Shown here: positions 1-9,263 of the stretch, piece after piece
How positions within the stretch are numbered: the stretch's first letter is position 1
How the letters are laid out: each line of letters opens with the position of its first letter
Source: Pedobacter sp.
GTDB taxonomy: Bacteria > Bacteroidota > Bacteroidia > Sphingobacteriales > Sphingobacteriaceae
Direction of reading: 5' to 3'
NCBI GenBank assembly: GCA_008015505.1
Contig: SSFR01000002.1
Location: 32,016-96,015, forward strand
DNA length: 64,000 nt
Notes under the pieces: generated by a model
The model's input: only the letters and a program-made list of their open reading frames with translations
Database searches by the model: none
What the model was told of the DNA's origin: nothing
Position numbers and translations under genes: made by a program

Positions 1-1
1 G

Positions 2-589
2 GCTGAACAATTTAACAAACCCAATGTCTTTATTCGATCTTTAGCTACTAGGGGCTCATTGGGTGGGGTATCTGCAAAAACCATTCAAATGACAGATGTA
101 TTGAAGTCTGCTGACTTCGACTACATCTTCATTGAGACAGTAGGTGTCGGACAATCGGAAATAGAAATAGTAGGAGTTGCAGATATCACCATTGTTGTTT
201 TAGTACCCGAAGCTGGCGATGAAATTCAAAGTATCAAGTCAGGATTAATGGAGATCGCTGATATTTTTGCAATCAACAAAGCAGATCGCGATGGCGCAGA
301 CCTTTTTGCCAATACCATTCAAAAATTAGTTCACCAAAAAAGTAAACGCATCCCAGTCATTAAAACCATTGCCGAAAGATCAGAAGGAATCTCAGCGCTT
401 TTAGAAGCAATCAAAAGTCAACCCTATTCAGAAAACAAACGAAAACTTCCCCTCCTTTTTGAAAAGGCATGGAAACTAATCCAAGACAAAAGAATGAGCG
501 ATATCGATAAAAAAAAGCTTCAGCAGGCTATTACTGAAGCTTCTAAACAAATTGATTTTAACTTGTATCGGTTCATCGAAAAATTTTAA
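2..589 (+). CDS. meaB: MeaB/ArgK-type P-loop GTPase, 3' part
   Basis: The reading frame is open from base 2, so this is the C-terminal ~195 residues of a longer gene cut by the window edge. It shows RSLATRG followed by a glycine-rich stretch, the Walker B-like ETVGVGQSE segment and the NKAD guanine-specificity motif, all typical of MeaB (G3E family). MeaB proteins chaperone adenosylcobalamin-dependent methylmalonyl-CoA mutase, loading cofactor and protecting the enzyme; the mutase genes would be expected upstream but are not in view. The stop codon overlaps that of the convergent peptidase by a few bases (TTAA shared by both strands). The family call is firm; the exact partner mutase is inferred. 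Confidence 0.9.
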   Translation, partial: AEQFNKPNVFIRSLATRGSLGGVSAKTIQMTDVLKSADFDYIFIETVGVGQSEIEIVGVADITIVVLVPEAGDEIQSIKSGLMEIADIFAINKADRDGADLFANTIQKLVHQKSKRIPVIKTIAERSEGISALLEAIKSQPYSENKRKLPLLFEKAWKLIQDKRMSDIDKKKLQQAITEASKQIDFNLYRFIEKF

Positions 590-1902
590 TTCTTCAATTC
601 TTCCGAGAGTGACCATGAATTCATCATGCTTTCTATTTCCTCTGCCTCTAATGGAATATCAGCCATTAAATCTACATTGCCATCTGGCGTAATGAGGATA
701 TTATTTTCCAAACGAATACCCAACCCCTCCTCTTGAATGTAAATACCTGGCTCACAGGTCAAGATATTACCCACCTCAAAAGGTTTATGCCTACTTGCAA
801 AATCATGAACATCCAAGCCCAGATGATGAGAAGTACCATGCATGAAATACTTCTTATAAAGTGGTTTCTTGGGATCTTGTTTAGCCACATCATGCTTATC
901 CAGTAAACCTAATTTTATTAGTTCATTTTCCATAATTTTGCTGGTCTCATCATGGTATTCATTCCAAACAGTACCTGCCACTAACATTTTCCGAGCCTCT
1001 TTCATGACATGTAACACTGCATTATATACTTCCTTCTGACGCTTAGTGAATCTTCCACTAACGGGTATGGAGCGCGTCATATCTGCATTATAGTTGGCAT
1101 ATTCTGCACCAAAGTCAAGTAAAATAACATCTCCATGTTTGCATACTTGATTATTATCGTTGTAATGCAAAATATTTGCATTTGCTCCAGAGGCAATAAT
1201 GGGATTATAAGCGTGTCCAGTCGCTCTCCCACGAATAAACTCATGGATAATTTCCGCCTCAATTTCATATTCGGAAACCCCTGGTTTAACAAACCTCAAC
1301 ACGCGAATAAATGCATCACGAGTAATGGCACAGGCAATTCGTGTCAAATCAACTTCAATGGCCGACTTTACAACTCTAAGATCACGTAAAATAGGCGCTG
1401 AACGCGTATAAGCATGTAGTGGATATCGCTCTTTTAGTTCTTGAATAAAGCGCATATCCCGATAAGGAACTGTATGCACATAACGATCATTCTCATTGGT
1501 ATTCAGATAAATCGTTTCCGCATAGTGAATTATGGACGATAAAGTGCCCCAAAAACTATCCGACCAAAGAACACAAGAAATACCCGAAACTTTCTGAGCT
1601 TCTTCTTTAGTGTATTTATGTCCTTCCCAAATGGCAATTTGCTCACTCGTTTGCCTTAAAAAAAGAATTTCACGATACAATGGATCAGGACAATCTGGAA
1701 ATAAAACTAGGATAGTCTGCTCCTGATCAATTCCCGTTAAATAAAACAAATCCGGATTTTGTTTGAAAGGATAAGGCTGGTCACCACTTCTAGGAAATTC
1801 GTCATTGGCTTGAAATATAGCTATCGAATTCTTTTTTAACCTGTCAATGAAATTTCTGCGGTTTTGGTTAAACAATTGTGAATCTATCGGGGCGTATTTC
1901 AT
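586..1902 (-). CDS. pepP: Xaa-Pro aminopeptidase (M24B)
   Basis: A 438-residue cytosolic metallopeptidase that removes an N-terminal residue preceding proline. The N-terminal creatinase-like domain (about residues 1-170) is followed by the pita-bread domain with the five metal ligands: Asp in LLDFGAEY, Asp in NADMTRS, His in HGTSHHLGLDVHD, Glu in CEPGIYI and Glu in GIRLEN. A longer frame extends to 1980, but a TAnnTTTG promoter element lies inside that extension (1927-1934), so I place the start at the ATG at 1902, beginning MKYAPID, the usual N-terminus of this family. It is convergent with meaB and overlaps it by four bases. Confidence 0.93.
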   Translation of the reverse strand: MKYAPIDSQLFNQNRRNFIDRLKKNSIAIFQANDEFPRSGDQPYPFKQNPDLFYLTGIDQEQTILVLFPDCPDPLYREILFLRQTSEQIAIWEGHKYTKEEAQKVSGISCVLWSDSFWGTLSSIIHYAETIYLNTNENDRYVHTVPYRDMRFIQELKERYPLHAYTRSAPILRDLRVVKSAIEVDLTRIACAITRDAFIRVLRFVKPGVSEYEIEAEIIHEFIRGRATGHAYNPIIASGANANILHYNDNNQVCKHGDVILLDFGAEYANYNADMTRSIPVSGRFTKRQKEVYNAVLHVMKEARKMLVAGTVWNEYHDETSKIMENELIKLGLLDKHDVAKQDPKKPLYKKYFMHGTSHHLGLDVHDFASRHKPFEVGNILTCEPGIYIQEEGLGIRLENNILITPDGNVDLMADIPLEAEEIESMMNSWSLSEELKN

Positions 1903-1926
1903 TTCTCGTTTTGATAAAGTGATGAA

Positions 1927-1934
1927 CAAATATA
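1927..1934 (-). promoter_or_regulatory. Bacteroidota -7 element for pepP
   Basis: TATATTTG on the minus strand fits the TAnnTTTG consensus and lies 24 nt before the chosen pepP ATG. No clear TTG -33 box was found at the usual spacing. Confidence 0.5.
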
Positions 1935-1998
1935 GCATTAAGTGCTTCGTATGTAACAGCTTAACATAGCATTCGAGCATTCACACAATCATTTTCTG

Positions 1999-2006
1999 TA
2001 CTTTTG
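1999..2006 (+). promoter_or_regulatory. Bacteroidota -7 element for the DUF3109 gene
   Basis: TACTTTTG fits TAnnTTTG and lies 26 nt before the ATG at 2033. It is divergent from the pepP promoter about 70 nt away. Confidence 0.5.
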
Positions 2007-2032
2007 TAAAAAGTCATAAAAGCAACGTGATC

Positions 2033-2605
2033 ATGATAGAAGTGCAGCATACACTAGTACAGGAAGATGTAATAGCCAAAAATTTTGTTTGCAATTTAAA
2101 TCGATGTAAAGGTGCATGTTGTATTGAAGGTGACTCAGGGGCCCCTTTAGAGCAAAAGGAAGTAGCTATTTTGGAAGAAATATATCCATATGTCAAGCCC
2201 TACATGACTGTCGAAGGTATCGAAGCAATTGAAGTACAGGGAACATCCGTAAAAGATTTTGAAGGGGATTTAACCACCCCATGTGTGGACACCAATAAAG
2301 AATGCGCTTATGTCACTTGGGAAAATGGCATTACCAAGTGTGCAATTGAGAAGGCCTATGAGAATGGGAAAATTAATTGGAAAAAGCCTATCTCATGTCA
2401 TCTCTACCCCATCCGAATCACTCCTTATCCTGATTTTGATGTACTTCGCTACGATCGCTGGCATATTTGCGCTTCGGCTTGTAGCTTTGGAAACGAATTA
2501 AAAGTCCCAGTGTATCAGTTTTTGAAAGAGCCTCTTATTCGTAAATATGGTTCAACATGGTACGCCGACTTAGAAGAAAAAGCAAGAAACAGTTCTACAC
2601 ATTGA
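2033..2605 (+). CDS. DUF3109 family cysteine-rich protein
   Basis: A 190-residue cytosolic protein of the DUF3109/YkgJ-like group, common in Bacteroidota and of unknown function. The N-terminal CNLNRCKGACC cluster, a later CVDTNKECAY, and CHLYP followed by CASAC suggest a bound metal or iron-sulfur centre. The frame opens with GTG at 2027, but the ATG at 2033 is the better start. rfbA follows after 15 nt, so the two may be cotranscribed. The family assignment is from motif memory; a metal site is inferred from the cysteines. Confidence 0.85.
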   Translation: MIEVQHTLVQEDVIAKNFVCNLNRCKGACCIEGDSGAPLEQKEVAILEEIYPYVKPYMTVEGIEAIEVQGTSVKDFEGDLTTPCVDTNKECAYVTWENGITKCAIEKAYENGKINWKKPISCHLYPIRITPYPDFDVLRYDRWHICASACSFGNELKVPVYQFLKEPLIRKYGSTWYADLEEKARNSSTH

Positions 2606-2620
2606 AATAAAACATCTCCA

Positions 2621-3484
2621 TTGAAAGGAATCATACTAGCAGGCGGCTCAGGCACCAGGTTGCATCCGCTCACATTGGCTATCAGTAAACAAATGATGCC
2701 CGTTTACGATAAACCGATGATTTACTACCCTTTGTCTACACTCATGCTGGCAAACATTCGAGAGATACTCATTATTTCAACACCACAAGACCTCCCCCAC
2801 TTTCAAAGGCTGCTTGGTGATGGAAGCCGAATTGGCTGTCATTTCTCATACACGGTACAAGAAGTCCCCAACGGACTTGCTCAAGCATTTATCATCGGTA
2901 AAGAGTTTATTGGAAAGGATAAAGTAGCCCTGATATTGGGTGACAATATTTTCTACGGCGATGGTATGTCTGGTTTACTACAATCGATGAATGACCCAGA
3001 CGGGGGACTTATCTTTGCTTACGCTGTTTCTGATCCAGAGCGATACGGCGTGGTAGAATTTGACCAAAATAACTGTGCAATCTCCATCGAAGAAAAGCCA
3101 CAAAAACCAAAATCAAATTATGCTGTACCTGGGCTTTATTTCTATGATAATTCGGTAGTAGATATTGCAGCAAACATTAGTCCATCTGCTAGAGGTGAGT
3201 ACGAAATTACCGATGTAAACAAAGAATACCTCCGGCTAGAAAAACTAAAAGTGGGCATTTTGGGTCGAGGTACAGCTTGGTTAGATACTGGTACATTTGA
3301 TTCCTTAATGCAAGCAGGCCAGTTTGTTCAAATCATAGAAGAGCGCCAAGGCCTTAAAATAGGCTGCATTGAAGAAGTAGCATTTCATATGGGCTTTATT
3401 GATGCAGCACAACTACATACCATAGCTACCCCATTGATTAAAAGTGGCTATGGAAAATATTTACTGAACTTAGCCCGTCAATAA
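2621..3484 (+). CDS. rfbA: Glucose-1-phosphate thymidylyltransferase
   Basis: This 287-residue enzyme makes dTDP-glucose from dTTP and glucose-1-phosphate, the first step to dTDP-rhamnose and other deoxysugars for surface polysaccharide. The nucleotide-binding motif [11 protein letters not shown] opens the protein, followed by [16 protein letters not shown] and the metal-binding LGDNIFYG; length matches the family. The start codon is TTG at 2621, directly encoding the conserved MKGIILAGG; no upstream ATG would preserve the motif. rfbB, rfbC and rfbD are not adjacent. gmd follows after about 80 nt. Confidence 0.95.
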   Translation: MKGIILAGGSGTRLHPLTLAISKQMMPVYDKPMIYYPLSTLMLANIREILIISTPQDLPHFQRLLGDGSRIGCHFSYTVQEVPNGLAQAFIIGKEFIGKDKVALILGDNIFYGDGMSGLLQSMNDPDGGLIFAYAVSDPERYGVVEFDQNNCAISIEEKPQKPKSNYAVPGLYFYDNSVVDIAANISPSARGEYEITDVNKEYLRLEKLKVGILGRGTAWLDTGTFDSLMQAGQFVQIIEERQGLKIGCIEEVAFHMGFIDAAQLHTIATPLIKSGYGKYLLNLARQ

Positions 3485-3566
3485 TACCACCCATCCAAAC
3501 AAAAGCTATTTTGAAACAATTGGTATCTTTGGCTTCCTCAGCAATCACAAAAAGAAAGATATTTTC

Positions 3567-4703
3567 ATGAAAGTCGCTTTAATAACAGGTGTCACTGGCC
3601 AAGATGGAGCTTACCTAGCAGAATTTCTCCTCAAGAAGGGCTATTTTGTACATGGATTGAAACGTCGGAGTTCTTTGTTCAATACAGATAGAATCGATCA
3701 TTTATACCAGGATCCACATGAAGATCATCTCAATTTAAGGCTTCACTATGGTGATTTAACTGATTCAACGAATTTGATTCGCATTATTCAGGAAACTAGA
3801 CCAGATGAGATCTATAATCTAGCAGCGATGAGTCATGTCAAAGTTAGCTTTGACACCCCCGAATATACAGCCAATGCCGATGGAGTAGGTACTCTCCGTA
3901 TCCTTGAAGCCGTTCGCTTACTTGATCTGGGTAAAAAGACACGTATCTATCAAGCTTCTACATCCGAGCTATATGGACTAGTACAAGCTGTTCCTCAAAG
4001 TGAAACTACTCCATTTTACCCCCGATCGCCTTATGCCGTGGCAAAAATGTATGCTTATTGGATTACTGTTAATTATCGAGAAGCCTATAACCTATATGCT
4101 TGTAATGGCATACTCTTCAACCATGAAAGCCCTATTCGAGGGGAAACATTCGTTACGCGAAAAATCACACGGGCTGCGGCCAAAATAGCACTAGGATTGC
4201 AAAATTGCCTTTTCCTTGGTAATTTATCCGCTAAACGCGACTGGGGACATGCTAAAGACTATGTAGAGGCCATGTGGTTAATCTTACAACAAGAAAAACC
4301 AGAAGATTATGTTATTGCTACTGGAGTGACTACCACCGTACGTGATTTTGTACGAATGGCATTTGCAGAACTTGGTATCGAAATAGAATTTAGTGGTAAA
4401 AATGAGTTTGAACGGGGAGTAATTATTGACTTGGATGTCCAAAAATGCATGAACCTTGGTTTGAATATAGAGAAACTTAAATTAGGGCAAACCATAGTAA
4501 AAGTAGATCCCAAATATTTTCGCCCGACAGAAGTTGACCTTTTACTGGGAGACCCAACAAAGGCCAAAACTCAATTGGGTTGGCAACCCAAATATGATCT
4601 ACCCGCATTAGTCCAAGACATGATGCAATCAGACCTGCTTCTAATGAAAAAAGATGAATATCTTAAACAAGGTGGATTTAGTGTACTAAACTATTTCGAG
4701 TAG
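3567..4703 (+). CDS. gmd: GDP-mannose 4,6-dehydratase
   Basis: This 378-residue short-chain dehydrogenase-type enzyme converts GDP-mannose to GDP-4-keto-6-deoxymannose, precursor of GDP-fucose or GDP-rhamnose. The N-terminal [19 protein letters not shown](P) loop, the RRSS segment, STSELYG and the catalytic YAVAK are all present, as is the [17 protein letters not shown] signature. It pairs with rfbA as nucleotide-sugar supply. Its last 18 bases overlap the convergent membrane-protein gene on the other strand. The reductase that would finish GDP-fucose is not adjacent. Confidence 0.96.
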   Translation: MKVALITGVTGQDGAYLAEFLLKKGYFVHGLKRRSSLFNTDRIDHLYQDPHEDHLNLRLHYGDLTDSTNLIRIIQETRPDEIYNLAAMSHVKVSFDTPEYTANADGVGTLRILEAVRLLDLGKKTRIYQASTSELYGLVQAVPQSETTPFYPRSPYAVAKMYAYWITVNYREAYNLYACNGILFNHESPIRGETFVTRKITRAAAKIALGLQNCLFLGNLSAKRDWGHAKDYVEAMWLILQQEKPEDYVIATGVTTTVRDFVRMAFAELGIEIEFSGKNEFERGVIIDLDVQKCMNLGLNIEKLKLGQTIVKVDPKYFRPTEVDLLLGDPTKAKTQLGWQPKYDLPALVQDMMQSDLLLMKKDEYLKQGGFSVLNYFE

Positions 4704-5645
4704 CCTCCCCTCTTCCTCGAACACTTCTTCCACCACTTGAGATGGTTCAGAAAGATTGTTATTCCAAACTAGTTTCCCCGGATTAAAAACAAAATAAGCT
4801 CCGCTGAAACACATCATAGCCGAAATACAATAAAACAACAAACTAATCAATACTGCCATATGCTGATTAAGTGCTAGATAATTCGCCCCATATACGAAGA
4901 CTAATTCTCTAGCACCTAACCCACCCACTGTGAAGGGAAAAACTGCTACTAACGACGATACCAAAAAAACAAGCAAATAGGGTAAATACCCTCCCTCTAG
5001 GTGCAATGCGTAAAGCAGAAAAATGGCACATATCACCAACATAGACTGAACAAGCAAAGCCTTAATATGTGCCTGTAAAAAATGAGTATTATACTTGTTA
5101 AAATAAATATATATTACCAACCAATAAACTCCTGTTCCTAAAATCATCACTACGATAGGTATCCAAATGGGAATATGAAGTCCAGGAATAAAAACAATAA
5201 ATACAGAAGTAATCAAACACAATGCCCACAAACCACTTAGTCGGTCAAAAAAAATTGATAAGAGTAAATCTCTACCTCGTGCATTGTACTTTTTCTTTAA
5301 CAAGAAAACTTTATAACCATCCCCACCTATTCCGCCGGGTAGAAACAAATTATAAAACATACCCAACAAATACACTTTAAAATTGAGCGTCCCCGAAAGA
5401 TACACCCCCGCACTTTTGAAAAATGTATTTAATCGCGATGAAGCAATAACTTGTGAAATCACAAAAAATAGAAGAGCAAACAACAGATAAAAGATATTCG
5501 CATGCTCAAATGCTTCTCTCACATCCGTAATTTTCACCTTTTTAAAAACCAGATATAATGACAATCCAGTAATAAATAGCTTTAAAAATAACTTAGTAAA
5601 GCTCCAAAGCTTCTTCTTATATCTAGAAAGTACGAGTATAGTCAT
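4686..5645 (-). CDS. LPG synthase/flippase-like (UPF0104) membrane protein
   Basis: A 319-residue integral membrane protein with about eight hydrophobic segments. It resembles the lysylphosphatidylglycerol synthase transmembrane family (YbhN/AglD-like): [12 protein letters not shown] near residue 70, [23 protein letters not shown] near residue 95, and [18 protein letters not shown] near residue 237. These are the family's recurring glycine-rich motifs. The MprF aminoacyl-transfer domain is absent, so it probably moves or stabilises a lipid rather than synthesising one; that is inference. It is convergent with gmd. Confidence 0.85.
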   Translation of the reverse strand: MTILVLSRYKKKLWSFTKLFLKLFITGLSLYLVFKKVKITDVREAFEHANIFYLLFALLFFVISQVIASSRLNTFFKSAGVYLSGTLNFKVYLLGMFYNLFLPGGIGGDGYKVFLLKKKYNARGRDLLLSIFFDRLSGLWALCLITSVFIVFIPGLHIPIWIPIVVMILGTGVYWLVIYIYFNKYNTHFLQAHIKALLVQSMLVICAIFLLYALHLEGGYLPYLLVFLVSSLVAVFPFTVGGLGARELVFVYGANYLALNQHMAVLISLLFYCISAMMCFSGAYFVFNPGKLVWNNNLSEPSQVVEEVFEEEGRLLEIV

Positions 5646-5677
5646 CTATTCGCCTAATGTTTTATTGTCAATCAAAT

Positions 5678-6190
5678 TTATATTGTCCTTTTAGCCTTTT
5701 CATAACGCATCATTTCCCCATAATTCAGCCCCTTAGACATCGCATTTACAGTCATTGCGATCCGCTTTGTTCTAGTTTCAATTGTTTTAGCACCATTTAT
5801 CCAATTGATAAAATAATTACGATGAGACTTTGGCAATTGATCAAATTGCTCCGCAACAGTTTCTGCTTCCAAACAAAGTGCTAAATCATCGGGTATAACT
5901 ATATTAAAATTTTTATCTTCTTCCAGATCAAGATGCAACAATGCCCCTTCTCCTTTGCCTATCTTTTTCCTCAAGCTGGCCTTTAATGGTAAAATAAAAG
6001 CGCCTTCCCCCATAGGAAGTAGCGCTAAACCTGCTATTTGAACTGCATCCAGACAACCTTTAACCCTAAAACCCGTCCGCGTATCTGCTTTGAGCTGCTG
6101 GGCAATATCCGCTGGAATATCAACATATGTCCAGCCCGTCTTCTCACCTTTTTCTTCAAAACGACAGATAATTGTCTCAAAGCTAATCAT
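5678..6190 (-). CDS. DUF1905/YdeI-type small protein
   Basis: A 170-residue protein with an N-terminal DUF1905 beta-barrel-like region (TGWTYVDIPADIA, VKGCLDAV, ASLRKKIGKGEG) and a C-terminal YdeI/OmpD-associated segment (FDQLPKSHRNYFINWINGAKTIETRTKRI). Both modules occur together in Bacteroidota proteins of unknown biochemical role, sometimes labelled bacteriocin-protection proteins. It lies 24 nt downstream of the DUF2400 gene on the same strand and probably shares its transcript. Confidence 0.8.
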   Translation of the reverse strand: MISFETIICRFEEKGEKTGWTYVDIPADIAQQLKADTRTGFRVKGCLDAVQIAGLALLPMGEGAFILPLKASLRKKIGKGEGALLHLDLEEDKNFNIVIPDDLALCLEAETVAEQFDQLPKSHRNYFINWINGAKTIETRTKRIAMTVNAMSKGLNYGEMMRYEKAKRTI

Positions 6191-6214
6191 ATCAAGACTA
6201 TTTTATAAAAGGAT

Positions 6215-7021
6215 TCAAAATTTGCCTTCCACTCCCAACCCAAATAATGCAAAATCATACTTTACCGGATCAACTGGATCCAACTGGCTCAAATGCTGGG
6301 TAAGCTCCATGGCTGTCAACCAATCCGTCTGTTTGCGAAGAATAAGTCCTAATCGCCGAGCAACTCGATCTACGTGCACATCACAAGGACAAACTAAAGC
6401 AGCTGGTTTAATTCGCTTCCAAATACCAAAATCAACCCCTCGATCATCGGCACGTACCATCCAACGTAAAAACATGGTCAATCGCTTACAGGTTGACTTC
6501 TGCAAAGGTGAGGAAACATGCTTCTGCGTTCGTTTTGGAAAATCAGCAATAGCAAAAAAAGTTTGACGAAAATGATTTAAAGCCCGTTCCACCCCCCACA
6601 TAGACTGAGCATTTTTGCCCTGAGGGAAAAAAGCCGTTTCTAGTGTATCCGATTCTTGATAATGCTGTTTAAAAAATGTGATGAAATAAAGCGCATCTAT
6701 ATCATTAAAAGTGCGGTGCTTAAAGCCAATAAAACGTTTCAAATCAGCCTCTTGATGATTCTTGATAAAGTCAAAGGGTGCGCCATCCATCAAACAAATA
6801 AGCTCTTTCGATTTATTAATAATGGTCGTTCGCCTTCCCCAGGCCAACATAGCTGCCCAAAAACCCATAATCTCTCGATCTTGCTGAAGCGAAAACTGAT
6901 GAGGGATCACAATTGGATCGGACTCGATAAAATCAAGCCGATTATACTGATCTACTTTAGTATCTAAAAAATCCCTCAACCGATAAAATGAAGAATCAGT
7001 GAACTGATGACCACTAACCAT
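6215..7021 (-). CDS. TIGR02757/DUF2400 family protein
   Basis: A 268-residue protein of the DUF2400 family. Recognisable parts are the N-terminal DPIVIPHQF segment, FWAAMLAWGRRTTIINKSKEL, the central GFKHRTFN, the KRLTMFLRWMVR helix, and the CPCDVHVDRVARRLGL motif near the C-terminus. The last region resembles helix-hairpin-helix DNA glycosylase folds, so a nucleic-acid role is plausible but unproven. It starts 8 nt after the neighbouring PLP-enzyme stop, on the same strand, suggesting one operon with the DUF1905 gene. Confidence 0.82.
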   Translation of the reverse strand: MVSGHQFTDSSFYRLRDFLDTKVDQYNRLDFIESDPIVIPHQFSLQQDREIMGFWAAMLAWGRRTTIINKSKELICLMDGAPFDFIKNHQEADLKRFIGFKHRTFNDIDALYFITFFKQHYQESDTLETAFFPQGKNAQSMWGVERALNHFRQTFFAIADFPKRTQKHVSSPLQKSTCKRLTMFLRWMVRADDRGVDFGIWKRIKPAALVCPCDVHVDRVARRLGLILRKQTDWLTAMELTQHLSQLDPVDPVKYDFALFGLGVEGKF

Positions 7022-7029
7022 CTGATCCC

Positions 7030-8169
7030 TTAAGCAAGTGCTTTATTTAAGTCAGCCAATAAATCATCAATATCTTCTACTCCCACACTCAAACGCAATA
7101 AACCATCAACTACGCCCACTTTCTCACGCTCCACTTTAGGAATGGAGGCATGTGTCATCGTTACAGGATGATTCACCAGAGACTCTACCCCACCTAAAGA
7201 CTCGGCCAAAGAAAATACCTCAAAAGAAGATGCAATACGAAAAGTTTCTTTCAAATCAGCATCTCGCACAGTAAAAGAAATCATTCCCCCAAAATCGCGC
7301 ATCTGCTTTTTGGCAATATCATGATTGGGATGACTTTCAAAACCTGGCCAATATAGTCTATCAACTCTAGGATGGGCTTTTAAAAATTCAGCCACACGAC
7401 GACCGTTTTCACAATGCGCCTTCATCCGCAAATGAAGCGTTTTGAGCCCCCGCAAAACCAAAAAACAATCCATTGGACCTGGAGTTGCCCCACAAGAATT
7501 ATGAATAAATGCCAATCGCTCATATAATTTTTGATCATTCATCAACAAGGCTCCCATCACTACATCAGAATGTCCTCCCAGGTACTTAGTCACTGAATGC
7601 ATGACAATATCGGCTCCTAAGTCTATCGGATTCTGCAGATAAGGAGAAGCAAAAGTATTATCCACTGCCAAAATAAGCTGATGAGTCTTAGCAATTTGCG
7701 CTGCTGCTGCTATATCTACAATCTGCATCGTTGGATTAGTTGGCGTTTCTATCCACAGTAGCTTGGTATTCGGATTGATATACTTATTGATTTCATTCAC
7801 ATCCGCCATATCAACGAAATGAAATTTAATTCCATACCCAGCGAAAACCTGCGTGAACATGCGATAAGAACCTCCATACAAATCGTTCCCCGTGATCACT
7901 TCATCACCTGGTCTAAGTAGCTTAATCACTGCATCCGTAGCCCCCATACCACTAGAAAAAGCCAGGCCATAGGTTGCATTCTCTAATGATGCCAAACAGT
8001 CTTCCAGTGCCTTCCGTGTCGGATTTTTACCTCTAGAATACGCATATCCTTTATGTTTACCCGGTGATTCTTGCCAATAAGTTGAGGTTTGATAAATTGG
8101 CGTCATAATCGCCCCTGTTGCTGGGTCTGGGTGTTGACCCGCATGTATTGCTTTTGTTCCAAATTTCAT
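7030..8169 (-). CDS. metB: Cystathionine gamma-synthase/lyase family PLP enzyme
   Basis: About 379 residues of the Cys/Met-metabolism PLP family. It carries YSRGKNPTR (phosphate-binding partner site), SSGMGATDAVIKLL, the lysine in HSVTKYLGGHSDVVMG that binds PLP, and the C-terminal SLGGVESLVNHP block. These enzymes interconvert homoserine esters, cystathionine and cysteine; synthase and lyase cannot be told apart by eye, so the symbol is tentative. A longer frame begins at 8196, but a -7 element at 8194-8201 and the family N-terminus MKFGTKAIHAG support 8169. It is transcribed into the DUF2400 gene. Confidence 0.9.
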   Translation of the reverse strand: MKFGTKAIHAGQHPDPATGAIMTPIYQTSTYWQESPGKHKGYAYSRGKNPTRKALEDCLASLENATYGLAFSSGMGATDAVIKLLRPGDEVITGNDLYGGSYRMFTQVFAGYGIKFHFVDMADVNEINKYINPNTKLLWIETPTNPTMQIVDIAAAAQIAKTHQLILAVDNTFASPYLQNPIDLGADIVMHSVTKYLGGHSDVVMGALLMNDQKLYERLAFIHNSCGATPGPMDCFLVLRGLKTLHLRMKAHCENGRRVAEFLKAHPRVDRLYWPGFESHPNHDIAKKQMRDFGGMISFTVRDADLKETFRIASSFEVFSLAESLGGVESLVNHPVTMTHASIPKVEREKVGVVDGLLRLSVGVEDIDDLLADLNKALA

Positions 8170-8193
8170 TATATTGTGATAAGCTATTTTTCT

Positions 8194-8201
8194 CAAAAAT
8201 A
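8194..8201 (-). promoter_or_regulatory. Bacteroidota -7 element for metB
   Basis: TATTTTTG on the minus strand, 24 nt before the ATG at 8169, matches TAnnTTTG. It supports the shorter start of the PLP enzyme. Confidence 0.5.
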
Positions 8202-8280
8202 CATCTTCTTACATGATTAAATTGAATCATACATCTACCACAACGTTAAAATGCGTTTAAGAAATTAAATCTATTTAACC

Positions 8281-9180
8281 ATGAAAAATAAACTTTATAT
8301 AGGGCTAACTGCCATAAGTGTTATAACCTTCTCATACTGGTCTTGTAAAAAGGCAAATCCAACAGCAGACAATCAGGACATTACTTCCGTATCAGACAAT
8401 GCGCAAGTTGATGAAACACTAACCGATGTTTCAACCAACATTAATTCTATAATTATTGAGAATCCAGACTTACTTTCTGGTGATCTCACTAAAACAACTA
8501 ATGCTGAAGCGGCTGCCGGAGGCACTGCTAGTACTTCGGGCTTAGGGGGGAATCCGCAAACGAGTACTCCTTGTGCCACCATCAGTGTGACACCTACCAA
8601 TAATACTTGGCCAAAAACAATCACCATTGACTATGGATCTGGATGCATCAATACAAATGGTGTTGCACGGCAAGGGCAAATTATAGTTACGCTTTCAGGG
8701 CCGCTCACAGCAACAACATCAGCCATGACAGCTACCTTCAGTAATTATGTTGTCAATGGAACCAGCATCGTAGGAACTAGAGTAACTACAAAAAGCAGAA
8801 ATACTTCTGGAAATTTGATCTTCAGCCATGTCTCCACAATTCAGTTGATAAATGCCAGCCTTAGCCTTAATGTCACACACAATTCAACCAGAGTATTCGA
8901 GTGGATTACTGGAGCTGATACCCCCTCACGACTAGATGATATATTTTCCATCACAGGGTCCGGATCAGGAACTAACTCCAGAGGCAACTCATTTACCACA
9001 TTAATCACCAAGCCACTAATTAAAAAAGTAATATGTCCATTTATTGTATCGGGAACCATTCAAGTTACAGAAACACCAAGCAACTGGATTCGAGTTTTGG
9101 ATTATGGAGACGGAACCTGCGACAACTTGGCAACAATTACCATTAATGGTGTGAGTAAGCCAATTAGGTTACGCAAATAA
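8281..9180 (+). CDS. Hypothetical lipoprotein
   Basis: A 299-residue predicted lipoprotein: a hydrophobic N-terminus ending in FSYWSC (lipobox, Cys 22), then a Ser/Thr/Asn-rich low-complexity linker. The rest is rich in short beta-type segments and has a conserved-looking block WPKTITIDYGSGC near residue 120 that is echoed near the C-terminus by WIRVLDYGDGTC, suggesting two related halves. I recall similar unnamed Bacteroidota lipoproteins but know no function. It is monocistronic and ends at a strong terminator shared with proS. Confidence 0.8.
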   Translation: MKNKLYIGLTAISVITFSYWSCKKANPTADNQDITSVSDNAQVDETLTDVSTNINSIIIENPDLLSGDLTKTTNAEAAAGGTASTSGLGGNPQTSTPCATISVTPTNNTWPKTITIDYGSGCINTNGVARQGQIIVTLSGPLTATTSAMTATFSNYVVNGTSIVGTRVTTKSRNTSGNLIFSHVSTIQLINASLSLNVTHNSTRVFEWITGADTPSRLDDIFSITGSGSGTNSRGNSFTTLITKPLIKKVICPFIVSGTIQVTETPSNWIRVLDYGDGTCDNLATITINGVSKPIRLRK

Positions 9181-9207
9181 TAATGCAAGCCCTAATTTGG
9201 GATTTCA

Positions 9208-9263
9208 ATTAAACTAAAAAGCCATTTGAATTTCCAGCAACTCAAATGGCTTTTTAGTTTAAT
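9208..9263. terminator. Bidirectional intrinsic terminator, 22-bp perfect stem
   Basis: Positions 9208-9229 and 9242-9263 are perfect inverted repeats (GCCATTTGA core) around a 12-nt loop, with A-rich and T-rich flanks on both sides. It serves both the lipoprotein gene and proS; the proS stop codon lies inside the right arm. Confidence 0.88.

Noticed and set aside
1077..1389. Open frames of 71 and 84 codons within pepP
   Set aside because: They overlap the well-supported peptidase gene in other frames and have no recognisable motif; shadows.
6090..6566. 158-codon plus-strand frame across the DUF1905 and DUF2400 genes
   Set aside because: It spans two real genes on the other strand and has no family signal.
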